From: Lactarius indigo
Lineage: Eukaryota > Basidiomycota > Agaricomycetes > Russulales > Russulaceae
NCBI GenBank assembly: GCA_025766275.1
Contig: JAFKAC010000003.1
Location: forward strand, 2,170,001-2,234,000
Reading direction: 5' to 3'
DNA length: 64,000 nt
The number at the start of each line of letters is the position of its first letter. Within the stretch, counting starts at the first letter, position 1. Position numbers and translations under genes: made by a program. The notes under the pieces were generated by a model. It saw only the letters and a list, made by a program, of their open reading frames with translations, made no database searches and was not told the DNA's origin. Below, in pieces: positions 10,974-22,834 of the stretch.

Positions 10974-12118
10974 TCACACTACGATCTTCCTCGTCGACTT
11001 GCCTTTCTTTTCCGAGTCCTTGTGAGACTGGAACTCTACATCCGTGGCCAACGGCCCCGCTAGTTTTTGAGAATCGTTGTAGCCAAGCACGGTTGTCTTG
11101 AAGTGTTTCCCGACGGCCTCGATTCGTTCCCGTAGTTTATCATCGTCTGCACCCGACGGCGCCAGGCGCGTCCAGATTGATAGTCGATAGAACTGCGGCC
11201 GCGTAGAAACAATGACACCGGTGACAAGTGATTGAGTACCCGGAGGGACTTCTGGATTCGTTAAATAAGGGTCAAACGTCTCGCCAATGGCCGCAAGCAT
11301 CTGTACCACCAAGAACCGTCAAGATAAAATCGCATCATATGGTTTCCTAGCTTACAGTGTAAAGCCACATCTTGTCGACGTTGCTTCTATTTTTTTCCTT
11401 GGGAAGTTGAATACTCCATTTTCCGCCACTTTTATTTGCCTCATCTTCCCAGGCAGGGATGATTCCCTCCTACTTCCCATGTTAGACAACATTAAGCAAC
11501 CACGAAGGCATGATCGCGTACCTTGAACAAGTAATAGTTGGCCTTCTGAGGGAGCTGTGATGGCGGAACGATGTTATTGTACAACCTAGTAAAAGTATCA
11601 CCCAATCGTCATTGATCTCATTGGCCAGAACGACGTACCCCCAAAACTCTTCCACACTATCAAAACTGATGACCCGCTTTATGTCCTCCATCCAACCCGA
11701 GGCCGCGCCAGGCGTTTGTGGGATGGGTGTTTGAGGGAACGCGGTAGATGGTGTCTGTGGTAGATTTCGGCCCTTAGTCGCGGGGGAATCGAACCACAGC
11801 GTCCATGGAGAATAAAGTGGGTGCTATGCGCAAAAAAAGTTTCTCGGTCGGTCAGAAGATGAACAAAGGGTCTCAATTGGATGGAATGGAGAGTACCTTT
11901 ACGTTGAAATTTTTGGGATCGCTGAAAACAGTACGAATTTGCTCGGCCTGAGCTTGCATATCAACCTCCTGAATTTCGCCGGGCTCTGGTGAGCCTTCGT
12001 CTTGGCCATCCTTTATGGAGGAATGCCCATCCGCTTCGGGGTGCTCTGCAAGTGCAGCTTGGACGGCAGAACGGGCAGCTTGCAGAGCGGGACCAGGAAG
12101 AGAAGAAACAGAGGTCAT
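10974..12118 (-). CDS. eIF4E: Translation initiation factor eIF4E (cap-binding)
   Basis: Five exons (12118-11897, 11823-11639, 11585-11522, 11469-11356, 11300-10974) give about 303 aa. The core starts at HPLYSPWTLWFDSP and contains DSVEEFWGLYNNIVPPSQLP (the region bound by eIF4G), then GIIPAWEDEANKSGGKWSIQ with the cap-stacking tryptophans, and VVVS-like strands near RPQFYRLSIWTR. This is the m7G-cap-binding subunit of eIF4F. It differs from yeast eIF4E by an 80-residue N-terminal extension rich in Ala/Glu/Pro and a 60-residue insertion of Thr/Pro repeats (PQTPSTAFPQTPIPQTPG) inside the core, ahead of the WMEDIKRV segment, suggesting a basidiomycete-specific paralogue. The ATG at 12118 is chosen over the upstream in-frame codon at 12214. 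Confidence 0.93.
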
Positions 12119-12326
12119 TGGATGGTGTGTAGATGAGAAAACGACGACAGTCCTGTGCTGAAAGTGATTAATGGTCGAACAGAGTTGAATAGGGTCCGTA
12201 AAGCGTTGAGCCAAGTGCGTGTGAGGGGCAGATTATGTAATAGACATTGGCGTTCTTCCCGACTACAGACACGTTATTATTTATTTATTTATTTTCTCTT
12301 GAATGATATAAATATCGTCTAAACCC

Positions 12327-13510
12327 TCACATCGACTTCGGCTCACCAGGGAGCTCGCGGTAACCCGTCGGAGGCTGGTTCTGGAAATCCAAGCTAAGAA
12401 CTTGGTCTCGGAGTTTTAGAAACTAGGTCATCATCAGCTCAACGTATTGCACTTGAAAAAGAAACCGTCTCGTACATTTTCCTCCTCTGCGATCGTTTCA
12501 TCATGAGTCTTCTTGAGAACATTCTGCGTATTGACTAGCATCGTCTAAACGAACAGCGTTAATTAAGGAGTTCTCAGTGGTAGTGCATTGATTACCCTTA
12601 TGGACCGGCTTGTGAGCCCCCGATAAGTTGAGACACGCTCAAGCGGAACAGGCTCATGTCCAACCAAGCGAAGTTGGTCATGCAAATAAGTGATGTATTG
12701 CTCAAGGCACTCCAGATAATATCGCTTCTTGTCATGCGAAGATATTGTGTCACTGCGAAATATTTGAAACCATGATCGATGGATATCAGTCAGGTTCGAC
12801 CTACGGGTCGGTTGGCGAGAAACCAATGCTCTCTTCAAGGACACGTTGGAGTGCCTTACGTTGAGTCTCGACCTTTTTCTCCGGTTTACGGCCTGGCTTA
12901 GCAGGTGTGTTGATAGACTTGTGCCTACTCGTCGCCTTGTTCAAGAGTTCACTCGGCGTTGGAAACGTTTCTCGGGGGGCGTTAGCATACACCTGGAGAA
13001 GATCTGGCTCGTCTTCCATTGTGGGATATTTCAATTCTGGGCTCGTTCCTTGGTCGTAAGAGTTCTCGCGTGAGACCGATGGATCTGAAGAGATTATGGG
13101 CCAGGAGGCTCCAGAGACAGGGATGGGAGAGTGCAGAAGAATGCTCGGCGATTGCGGCGCATACTCCAGCTGTGGTGGTTGCTGAAGGACGGTATTACTT
13201 AGTTGGGGGGCGGCAGCATGATCAGGGTGCCAAACGCCGTTGACGAGCAAGGGATGCCCAGCATAAAGGCTCTGCTCTGAGGCGTACAGTGAACGTGTCA
13301 CTAGATCAGCCTGACAGTGCCCTCTAGAAGATGAGTAAAAGGCCATGTCCAGATCGCCGTACGGTTGAGCCTAAACCGATTAAAAAATCAGGGGATTTGT
13401 GAAGATCCGCATATCGTGATATCGCGTACTTGATAGACATCGTACTCAACGGACTGAGGGGGATAGAAAGTTGCGAAAGGGTTGACAGAGTGGAAGGGGA
13501 GTGGATCCAT
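12327..13510 (-). CDS. Conserved fungal protein of unknown function, paralogue A of divergent pair
   Basis: Five exons (13510-13430, 13370-12805, 12752-12596, 12544-12476, 12422-12327) give about 322 aa; an in-frame ATG at 13624 is an alternative start. The N-terminal 200 residues are Ser/Pro/Gln-rich and look disordered. The conserved part has a Lys/Arg-rich patch (PAKPGRKPEKKVETQRKAL), then helices with LECLEQYITYLHDQLRLVG, PVPLERV and RGLTSRSIR, and a last helical segment. The basic patch followed by a heptad-like helix could suggest DNA binding and dimerisation, but there is no homeodomain WFxNxR motif and no canonical bZIP NxxAAxxCR signature. I recall similar unnamed proteins in Agaricomycetes. 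It is paralogous to the gene at 14449-15332. Confidence 0.75.
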
Positions 13511-14448
13511 TCTTAGGACGGCTGGGTTCAAGTGTGGTGCCGACGAGCGAGAAGGGAGGCGTGGATACTTATAATGGTCCGGGTCGAGGAACGGATGGAG
13601 GAATAAGTCAAGTGAACCGGGCACAGAACATGCTCCGAAGCAGGGCAGTGTTTACCGGTTGTGGTATGGCATGGACTGACCGCCGTCGAGAAATTTCTGA
13701 GAGCCTTAGATCGCAGAACAGGGCTAGAATCATCCACACCCCCTCTTTGGCGCAAGAGGCTCGGCGGACAAAATCAAATCAATCAGACCAAAAAGTTGAA
13801 GTACACAGGGGTTTAGATCCTCTTCACAGGCAGATGTGGCGTTAACCTTCGTCTGGTGCAGATCGAGTCCTCGTTTAGACCTCTTCATGGCCCGCCAAAC
13901 GCCAGACGAACGTCAGTCACCCTCCTATACCCACAGTATCGCTCTCACGTTTGAGCGCTTTGTGCCCCAAAAAAAGTGGCGGTCAGACCTACCAAAAGCT
14001 TGCAAATGCAATAAATACTTTTCGAGGTTGGCGTGTACGTGGAGGGACATCGGAAGTAGTTTCGAGGGTGAGATCTGTCAGAATCTCCCGATCGTACTAT
14101 GTCCGGGAAGCAGGCCGGAGCGGCTGTGTCGTTGCACATGGGTGTACGTCCTCTGGCACCGCGAACCGTGCATGCTGACGCGCTGACATCTAAGTCGATG
14201 CAGCCCGCAGTGTAGGAGCTGTTACCGCCAATTTCCGGGTCGTGTCGTGTGCCAGATCCGGTTTACGTGTATTCAAGCAGTCTCTTCAAGTCCTCCTCAC
14301 TCGGATATGGCCTTTCCTGTTCAGCGCATTCTCTCTGGGTCGCTCGCGAGCACGGTGTACTTGTCGGTTTCAGGATGGCATTCGTACCCCACCCCCGTTT
14401 TCTAGAATTCTTATCGTCTCGGTCCTCTTAAAACTGACTGTCGCATAT
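13511..14448. promoter_or_regulatory. Intergenic region between two divergent paralogues
   Basis: About 940 bp lies between the start codons of paralogues A and B. Open frames occur on both strands at 13500-14190, but none has splice-linked or family support. It must hold both promoters, and it is longer than most divergent promoters in this window. Confidence 0.4.
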
Positions 14449-15332
14449 ATGCACTACTTGCACTCAACCCCTATGGCTGCTCCGACTAACATGCAACTTT
14501 CTCTTCAAATTCATCGTTCTCTCCAACCGCAGGCACAGGCCCAACAAACCTCCCCTTCCCCAACCACTAGCGATTTCAGCGAAGTGTCCATTTCACTTGC
14601 TCCTTCTCTCGAGTCTTTTGGCCCCCCGGCCCCGTCTCTTCTGCCACCACCGGACGTACAGCCCCGTTTTTCTGTAATATCTCCTCCGAGCCCTTCCCAG
14701 TCATCCTCTCAGATAGTGATCGCCCACCCATATGCGAGGTTGTATGCGAAGAAGAATGCAACCGGGGCAAAGCGTCGGAAAATTTGGAACCACGCTCTTG
14801 AGAAATCTGTTTTCACTGCTCATGAGATGTGTGTGGATGCTATCAATGGTGATGTCACACCAGTTGCTGACGCGCCGAGATAGTGCAACGATGGGGGCCC
14901 CTCACCGTCGGACTATATACATAGCCACTCTCGAGGCGCATATCGACCGCCTTCATCAACAATTGCTGGCTATTGGTTTGTATCCGGTGCCGTTCGAACG
15001 TCTCGAACCGTTTAAAGGCCTTAATTGCAAGACGGCTAAAGTAATTCTTTTGTCTCGCGGGTCCTTCGGAACATTTTAACATACGTCGTCCAGAGCATGG
15101 TTGCTGGATTACAGCACGATTCCAGTCACATTAAAATGAAGTTGCTTGAGCTTGAGCGAGCGGTGAGTGTCCCTCCAGCCAGAACGCCGTGTCTTATCCC
15201 CCCTCCTAGAACCACGGCCTCAGGAATACCTTAAAAACTAAAAATGGGCAGCTGTTAGAAGCGCCAAGTGATGTTCACGAGGCCAGTTTGTGTCTGCACC
15301 ACGACTCGATGGATTCTATAACGAGCTCTTAG
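14449..15332 (+). CDS. Conserved fungal protein of unknown function, paralogue B of divergent pair
   Basis: Four exons (14449-14828, 14884-15040, 15094-15162, 15210-15332) give about 242 aa; the ATG at 14473 is an alternative start. The N-terminal 100 residues are Pro/Ser/Gln-rich. The conserved part begins with a basic patch (KKNATGAKRRKIWNHALEKS), then MGAPHRRTIYIATLEAHIDR, LHQQLLAIG, PVPFERLEPFKGLN and a last helix with MKLLELERANHGL. It matches paralogue A over about 75 residues with the same three intron positions and phases. The function is unknown. A basic patch plus heptad-like helices would allow a regulatory DNA-binding role, but that is inference only. Confidence 0.75.
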
Positions 15333-16210
15333 GATCAAGCTTAGAACGTCCCTTCTTGGCTATCACTGACTCGGAATTCGCCCAGCTTTGTTGTGGCGTG
15401 TAGCTAGTTGCAAATCCTTAAATACCACAAACCATATTATAGTGCTATCGTTCCCGTTGCGTGCAAATCCTGAAGATGACACCCGATCACCACTTTGCCG
15501 ATATCCTCTCTTGAAAAGATAACGGTATGTGCGTTAAGATATGCATTTATGGGATCATAGAAACCAATGGTAATATACGTTGTACGTCTGATGAGGCCAA
15601 AAGAATAGAGTAGTCGCGATTGGCTTGGGTCCACACTCTGACCTGCAGATCTTATCAGCCTTACGGAATTCTACATGACTAGGGTATTATAATGCATAAC
15701 AAAGACTATCCATAGCCAGTTTAGAATCATGGAACGTTAAGTACTTTGAGTCGGATAACGGGATCTTTCATTGATTGAGGGTGACAGCAGCGTGACGAGA
15801 TTCGAGCTCCCTTTGCACGCACGTCATTTGGATTGTCAGCCGCATGAGACAGAGAAGGTGCCAAATGCCGATGCTCTGCGTGCTTCCCTGCTTGCCAAAT
15901 ATGCGACATTTTTGCATAGGCCCTTACGGACAAACCTGGAAGTCTGCTGCACTTCCAAGCGACCCAGAGGAATGAAAAACAAATAAACTGCAATTCCATT
16001 CCATAAATATTGGTCAGTATTTAAATTTGAAGTACATACATTGTGTTGATGAAAATGTGCTCTTTTGCTTTTTGTGCAATGGCGAGGGACGAACAGAGAC
16101 TTTGCTCTGTGCCACAGCTGAGTTTGAATACCTCAAGGCGAGAGTGTGACGCAGTCACGGCTAGCACCGTTTCCCCGATATCGCGCTGACATCGCACCGT
16201 TTGCTCACAC
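15333..16210. other. No gene seen
   Basis: About 880 bp with only short, unsupported open frames on both strands (15437-15999). No tRNA-like B box or repeat was recognised. Confidence 0.4.
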
Positions 16211-16992
16211 ATGGACAAAGAAGACCTCGAAATCGAAACCTATCAAGTCCAACTTACTCAAGTCGAGCTCGCACTCTCTGCAGATCCAGACAATGCAGAG
16301 CTTGCCTCTCTTCGCTCTGAACTGCAGGAGCTCATCAATCTGACAAAGACGGTCATCTCTCAGAACGAAAGCGCCGCCCCATCGTCTTCCAAGTCAACAG
16401 ATAGCTCGCGAAAGGCAGCGGCCACACAAAACGCTGTCAACTGGTCCGCAGGGGACGAGTGCCTAGCCAAGTACTCTGATGGCGCGTGGTATCCTGCACG
16501 TATCAACTCAGTGGCAGGGTCTGCCCAGAGACGTGTGTACAGCATCGTATTCAAGAGTTACAACACCACAGAGCAGCTTGAAGCTTCCTCGCTCAAACCC
16601 CTCCCGCCTAATTACAATCTACTTCCGTCTGCTAAGCGCAAGGCGAAGGAAGAGGAGGACGAAGAGAAGGAGCGGAAGCGGAAGAAGAACGAAAAGAAGT
16701 TAGAGACTAGGGCAGCCAAAGCAAAGGAGCAGCTCCAGAAACAGGCGAGTTGGCAGAAATTTGCCAAAAAGTCTGAGAAAAAGGGTGTCCATATTGCGGG
16801 AATGGCAGGGACGAGTATATTCAAGACCCCCGATAACCCCCTCGGTCGTGGTTCGTTTCTCCGCCCTCTTCTACATATGTCGTTTCACTAACTCGATTTC
16901 CTTTAGTTGGGGTTACAGGAAGCGGTAGAGGAATGACAGAATACCAGTCAAAGGGAAAGCACAAATTTGATATTGTTCCGGAGCTGGCGTAA
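16211..16992 (+). CDS. SPF30: Splicing factor SPF30/SMNDC1 (Tudor domain)
   Basis: Two exons (16211-16850, 16907-16992) give about 241 aa. An N-terminal coiled segment is followed by a Tudor domain at about residues 75-125 (WSAGDECLAKYSDGAWYPAR, then YSIVFKSYNTTEQL), a Lys/Glu-rich region, and the conserved C-terminal tail (SWQKFAKKSEKKG, GMAGTSIFKTPDNPLGRVG, then SKGKHKFDI). This matches SPF30, a spliceosome assembly factor that binds symmetrically dimethylated arginines of Sm proteins and is needed to bring the tri-snRNP to the pre-spliceosome. Length and domain order are normal for the family. Confidence 0.92.
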
Positions 16993-18050
16993 CGCCTTCC
17001 CCCTCCCCTGATGCATGGTAAGGACTTTTTGGATCATTGACGGCTTCTCAACTTGAACCATTTTAGGTTGGTTTGCATCAGCCCCGTCTGTCGTGATGGG
17101 ACATGGGGAACGTGCCAAGGGAAGGAGTGGGGCCATGGGTTCAACAAAGCACATCCGTGATGTCGTTTTCTCTCTTTATCTTGATCGCTCGGGTCTCACA
17201 CCGTCGTCACAACATTATTCGCCGTTCCCAGAAAAGGAGGGGGGGGGAAGGTCATTCGATATTGTCATTGCTAATGAGGCTACGTAAACCCATTGCATTT
17301 CAGTGTATCCCCCATGTTCACTTACTTGTACTCGTAATATGACTAGAGTGGACTATCAACTGAGACATCTTCCGCTCGATGGGTACCGGTGTACTGATGA
17401 TCAGCGAGGTGTGCCTACCAAATTTTTGCACCGTTCACATTTCACAAGACGGAGAACCCTGTTTTCCCGGAATTGAGGATGCCGATCAGACTTTGGTCAA
17501 CGGCACCTTCCGGCGGCACGTAAGCCTCACACTCGAGTGTTACTTTGAGAACCTAAGATTGAACATAATTTTGGCCTGACAGGTAAGTCACGACCGTGCA
17601 TGTCGACGGTGTGAGTAATAATTACTGAATGGTTATTTGTACAGAAGGGGGTAGCGAATGTACCTGACTTGGAAGCATGAAGGGTTGCAGATCAAGCATC
17701 GTGCATTCAATCAATGTCGGACGTTTACTTCGTACTCTCACCTCTCGATTTGACTCAGTCAGATGCCGATTTGAGTGCTCACCTCACAGTACCGTTGCGA
17801 CGGTCCCGTCGGCTGGAACGCTTATGGAAAATTCGGCACAATGTGGGGGGGATTTGGCGGGATCTGCAGAACTTTCTCGCTAGAAAAGGGTTCTCGCCAC
17901 CACGAAAGATTTATGTAAAGTAATGCTCATAACCGGTACACTGGACGGATGTCACGGACGATCCAACTGGACTGCACATGTATACTTTAGGGGTCAAACT
18001 CGGTGGTGGAGTGCGTTTGCTCGGCAACTCGATACGCCCGTGACAAGGTT
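16993..18050. other. No recognised gene
   Basis: About 1.06 kb with short frames on the plus strand (17093-17342, 17379-17579, 17677-17923). None has a recognised family or a convincing splice chain. A G run occurs at 17240-17247. A small fast-evolving gene cannot be excluded. Confidence 0.35.
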
Positions 18051-19904
<1,854 letters not shown>

Positions 19905-20088
19905 TTTTTTTTCACGTTCGCGGAAAGGATCAAGGGTCGGTCGGTGACTTGTATTTGTTTGTTCCGGGCGCCGCGCCATCGATCACCAATCTCCGGAGAA
20001 ATAAAAACTCCGCGACTGAAGCGCGCACGAATAATACGGCGTTTGGTGCCACATCTTTGGCTCCAGGGCTTTTCGACTTCCACTTTGT

Positions 20089-21060
20089 ATGGCTACCCGC
20101 GTGCGGAGGGCAAACAAGGCGAGACGACCCGGCCACGAATTCTTTCTACCAGTGAGCACTTACGCAAAATAATTATAGGCGACCTCTAGCCAACTGTCGT
20201 CTGTACTTCCCAAAGTCTTCGACTTGAAGGGCAGTAGGTACATCGTGAGGGGAGGAGGGGCGCATATTTCACATGGACTGAATGAACTTTTTGCCCAGAT
20301 ACGCCGCTCAGGTTTCCACCTCTTCCGAACTCTCAGATGTAGATCGGCAGAGCGTATGGGAACTACTCGAACAGAATATGCGACATATGTACGGTTTTTA
20401 CGAGCGTGTTCGATGACCAAAGATCAGGTCAAGGGCTTATCCTTCTGGCAGGTATGTTGGGTCCTCCATGGGTTGGGATCCACCGTCAAAAAAGGAGGAG
20501 CTCTTCCACCGTGACTCTCGCTTCATCCTACTTAGACGTTCGCACGTGCAAGATGATGCGGACACCGTCTGCGGAGAACCGTCCATCGTGGCATATTCGA
20601 TGTTCCGTTTTGAGATGGAGAACGACGAACGCGTTCTGTATTGGTACTCGTGGCTCATTCTAGTTTCTCCTGTTGACACTAACATATCGACTGTGCAGCT
20701 ACGAGCTACAGGTCGTGCAAGACGTGCGGCGGGGTGGCATTGGGAAGACATTGATGCAATGTCTATGCGACATTGCGCGTGAATGGGACATGCAAAAAGT
20801 CATGCTCACAGTTTTCAAAGGTGACGAGATCCAGCTGTCAGTCACTCTGCCAATCATGTTCAAAAAGTGATTCGTAACAGAGAATCAAATGGCGCTCTTA
20901 TTTTACAAAACCATGGGGTTCGTGACAGTGCCCTACACAAGCGGTGCAACAAGGGCTAATCTTTCGCTCTCCTTCAAGCTTCGTAGCAGACCCAGACTTG
21001 GACCACGAAGACGATGTTGATTATTGGATCATGTCCAAGGATACTATCGTGACCATGTGA
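20089..21060 (+). CDS. NAT4: N-terminal acetyltransferase NAA40/Nat4 (histone H4/H2A)
   Basis: The firm part is four introns and five exons from 20299 to the stop at 21060: 20299-20388, 20452-20643, 20699-20820, 20881-20917, 20979-21060. They encode ELSDVDRQSVWELLEQNMRH, GWDPPSKKEELFH, a GNAT core (VLYCYELQVVQDVRRGGIGK, VMLTVFKENQMALLFYKTMG) and the tail DPDLDHEDDVDYWIMSK. This order matches NAA40, which acetylates the N-terminal Ser of histones H4 and H2A. The acetyl-CoA loop reads RRGGIGK. The 5' end is not fully resolved: a basic MATRVRRANKARR start at 20089 and an exon near 20188-20240 (PKVFDLKGS) fit the family, but the intron between them would be very short or use a GC donor. Confidence 0.82.
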
Positions 21061-21183
21061 CGCGTGACGAATATTTTAAGAGAATATATATTTTTTGGAT
21101 ATATTGTTTGTTCCTGAGTGCCAACTCCGTTGTCTGTGTGTGGCCGGCGTCGGAGAGCATTACTTGCACTGTTTCTTTCGCTC

Positions 21184-21626
21184 ATGCTCTCAACAACTCC
21201 CCTGCGCACACTGCGCACTCGCGCCGGAGGAGTAACGGCAAAGCGTTTCGCGTCCCATGGCGCACCCCACTATAATGAACCAACCGGCTACCTGTTTTCA
21301 GAGAAGGTGCGTGTCAACTACGGCGTTCTGCCCATATTTTGCCTATTCACTTTGCCCTTGTTGAGCAGCCGCCAGCCCCTGGGCAGAAGCGGGTAAAAGA
21401 GGATTGGGAGAATATCTGGTATTTTGGGATGTTCGGTAGCCTCGGGCTAGCTGGGATTCTCTTGTACTACAAGCCAGACACCAGGTGCGCATAGCTTTCG
21501 CTCCCCCCGTTTAGAACTCATTTTTATACCGCCACATGTAGCATACAAGGGTGGGCGTTGAAGGAAGCGAAGGCAAGGATGGACGCACGTGGGGAGAAGA
21601 TTCACTACGAGACGCCACCGCTGTGA
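21184..21626 (+). CDS. NDUFB11: Complex I subunit NDUFB11 (ESSS)
   Basis: Three exons (21184-21306, 21369-21484, 21542-21626) give about 107 aa. A short basic mitochondrial targeting sequence leads into NEPTGYLFSEK, PPAPGQKRVKEDWENIWYFG, one transmembrane helix (MFGSLGLAGILLYY) and KPDTSIQGWALKEAKARMDA. These are the family signatures of the ESSS/NDUFB11 supernumerary subunit of the membrane arm of respiratory complex I. Length is typical. The acceptor of the first intron could also be three bases upstream, adding one Gln. The gene is convergent with GCV3. Confidence 0.92.
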
Positions 21627-21788
21627 CCTATTCCATTCTAGACAAGAATAACTTTTACTCTCTCCACCAGACAAACTACCAAGCAAATTTTGTCGTGGGA
21701 TGTACATTACGGACAATTTTCGGAGCTTGTCTATACCTGACTCTAGAGCCTTTGCGGACAGCGCGTCGGTCGTTGGCCACCAACACTA

Positions 21789-22571
21789 TTACGACTCGCA
21801 GTGCTTTTTATATTCATCCTCGGTCAATAAGCCCCTAAGCTATCAAATATGTCAGAACGGGACGCAGACGCAGACCGTCAACACGACATACCTCCTCAGG
21901 TTTTGACAGTTTGAGTTTGAAGAGCCAACCTTAAGATGGTGTGAGCCGGGCGGCATCGTGTAGGGAGGAAGAAGAGAGACTCACCGTCATCCTCAGGAGA
22001 TTTGTTCAAGAGAGACGGTTGGCCCCCCAACTCTCCGTTGATGTGGACAACGTCCCCAGAAACAGGAGCGTACTGAAATGACATTCGTGAGAACATATAA
22101 GGATGACGGGAGGGGTCCCATGAGTCAGTTGCACGAACAACGTCAGAGGCGGCTTTCACGCTCTCAACGGCACCCACAGGTTCTATATTATAAAATTCGC
22201 GTTGGTCAGAACCCTCAGAAGAGGGGGGTTGGCTGGCTCCCCGAACAATGACGACGACTCACCACCCTGCTCGACTGTCACGCCCTCCTCAGGAAGCTCG
22301 ACAAAGACGACGTCGCCGAGGCTCTTCTGCGCGTAGTCCGTGATGGACACCGTTCCGACACCGGTCTCGTCGTCAAACTTGATCACCTCGTGATCTGGCG
22401 TGTAAAGTTTCACTGGACGGCACATTAAGCTGGCCTGTTCACGCGGTGACGCGAACAACTTGACGAGGACTCACTGACGACGGTGCGCCTGAGGGAATGT
22501 GAAACAGGGCGTAGTGCGCGCTGGATGCGTAGTGCGCTGGTCAGGTTCGAGGCAAACCGCAATGAATGCAT
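21789..22571 (-). CDS. GCV3: Glycine cleavage system H protein, mitochondrial
   Basis: Six exons (22571-22475, 22412-22263, 22182-22139, 22072-21985, 21929-21892, 21839-21789) give about 155 aa. The N terminus is an Arg/Ser/Leu-rich mitochondrial presequence ([20 protein letters not shown]). The mature protein begins [20 protein letters not shown], and the lipoyl lysine lies in [17 protein letters not shown]. The C terminus ends [14 protein letters not shown] protein shuttles the aminomethyl group between the P, T and L proteins of glycine decarboxylase through its lipoamide arm. Every diagnostic segment is present. One internal exon is only 38 nt. Confidence 0.95.
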
Positions 22572-22834
22572 TCTGGCTGGTGTTGGGTCAACAAACGTTC
22601 AAGTTTATAGTTACGATAGTCACGCGTGCAATATTACATATATCCCTTGGCCACACGTAAAGGAGCATAACGTTGTGAGGTATTAGATTTGTGCATATGC
22701 TATGAGATGGGCAAAACGCTAGGTAGCGACATGCATTTTGGAGTAGGAGGGAGTGGTGATTGGTCTATGTAAGAACGCGCAGTGATACTCTCATATGGAT
22801 GAACCGCAGGTCGGGGTACCACTATTCATTTTAA

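Noticed and set aside
13836..14186. Plus-strand frame of 116 codons in the spacer between the paralogues
   Set aside because: Composition is not protein-like, no splice sites join it to gene B, and a minus-strand frame overlaps it.
12327..15332. Divergent gene pair as a mating-type homeodomain (HD1/HD2) locus
   Set aside because: The arrangement is similar, but neither protein has the homeodomain recognition motif WFxNxR, and the usual neighbour mitochondrial intermediate peptidase is not present in this window.
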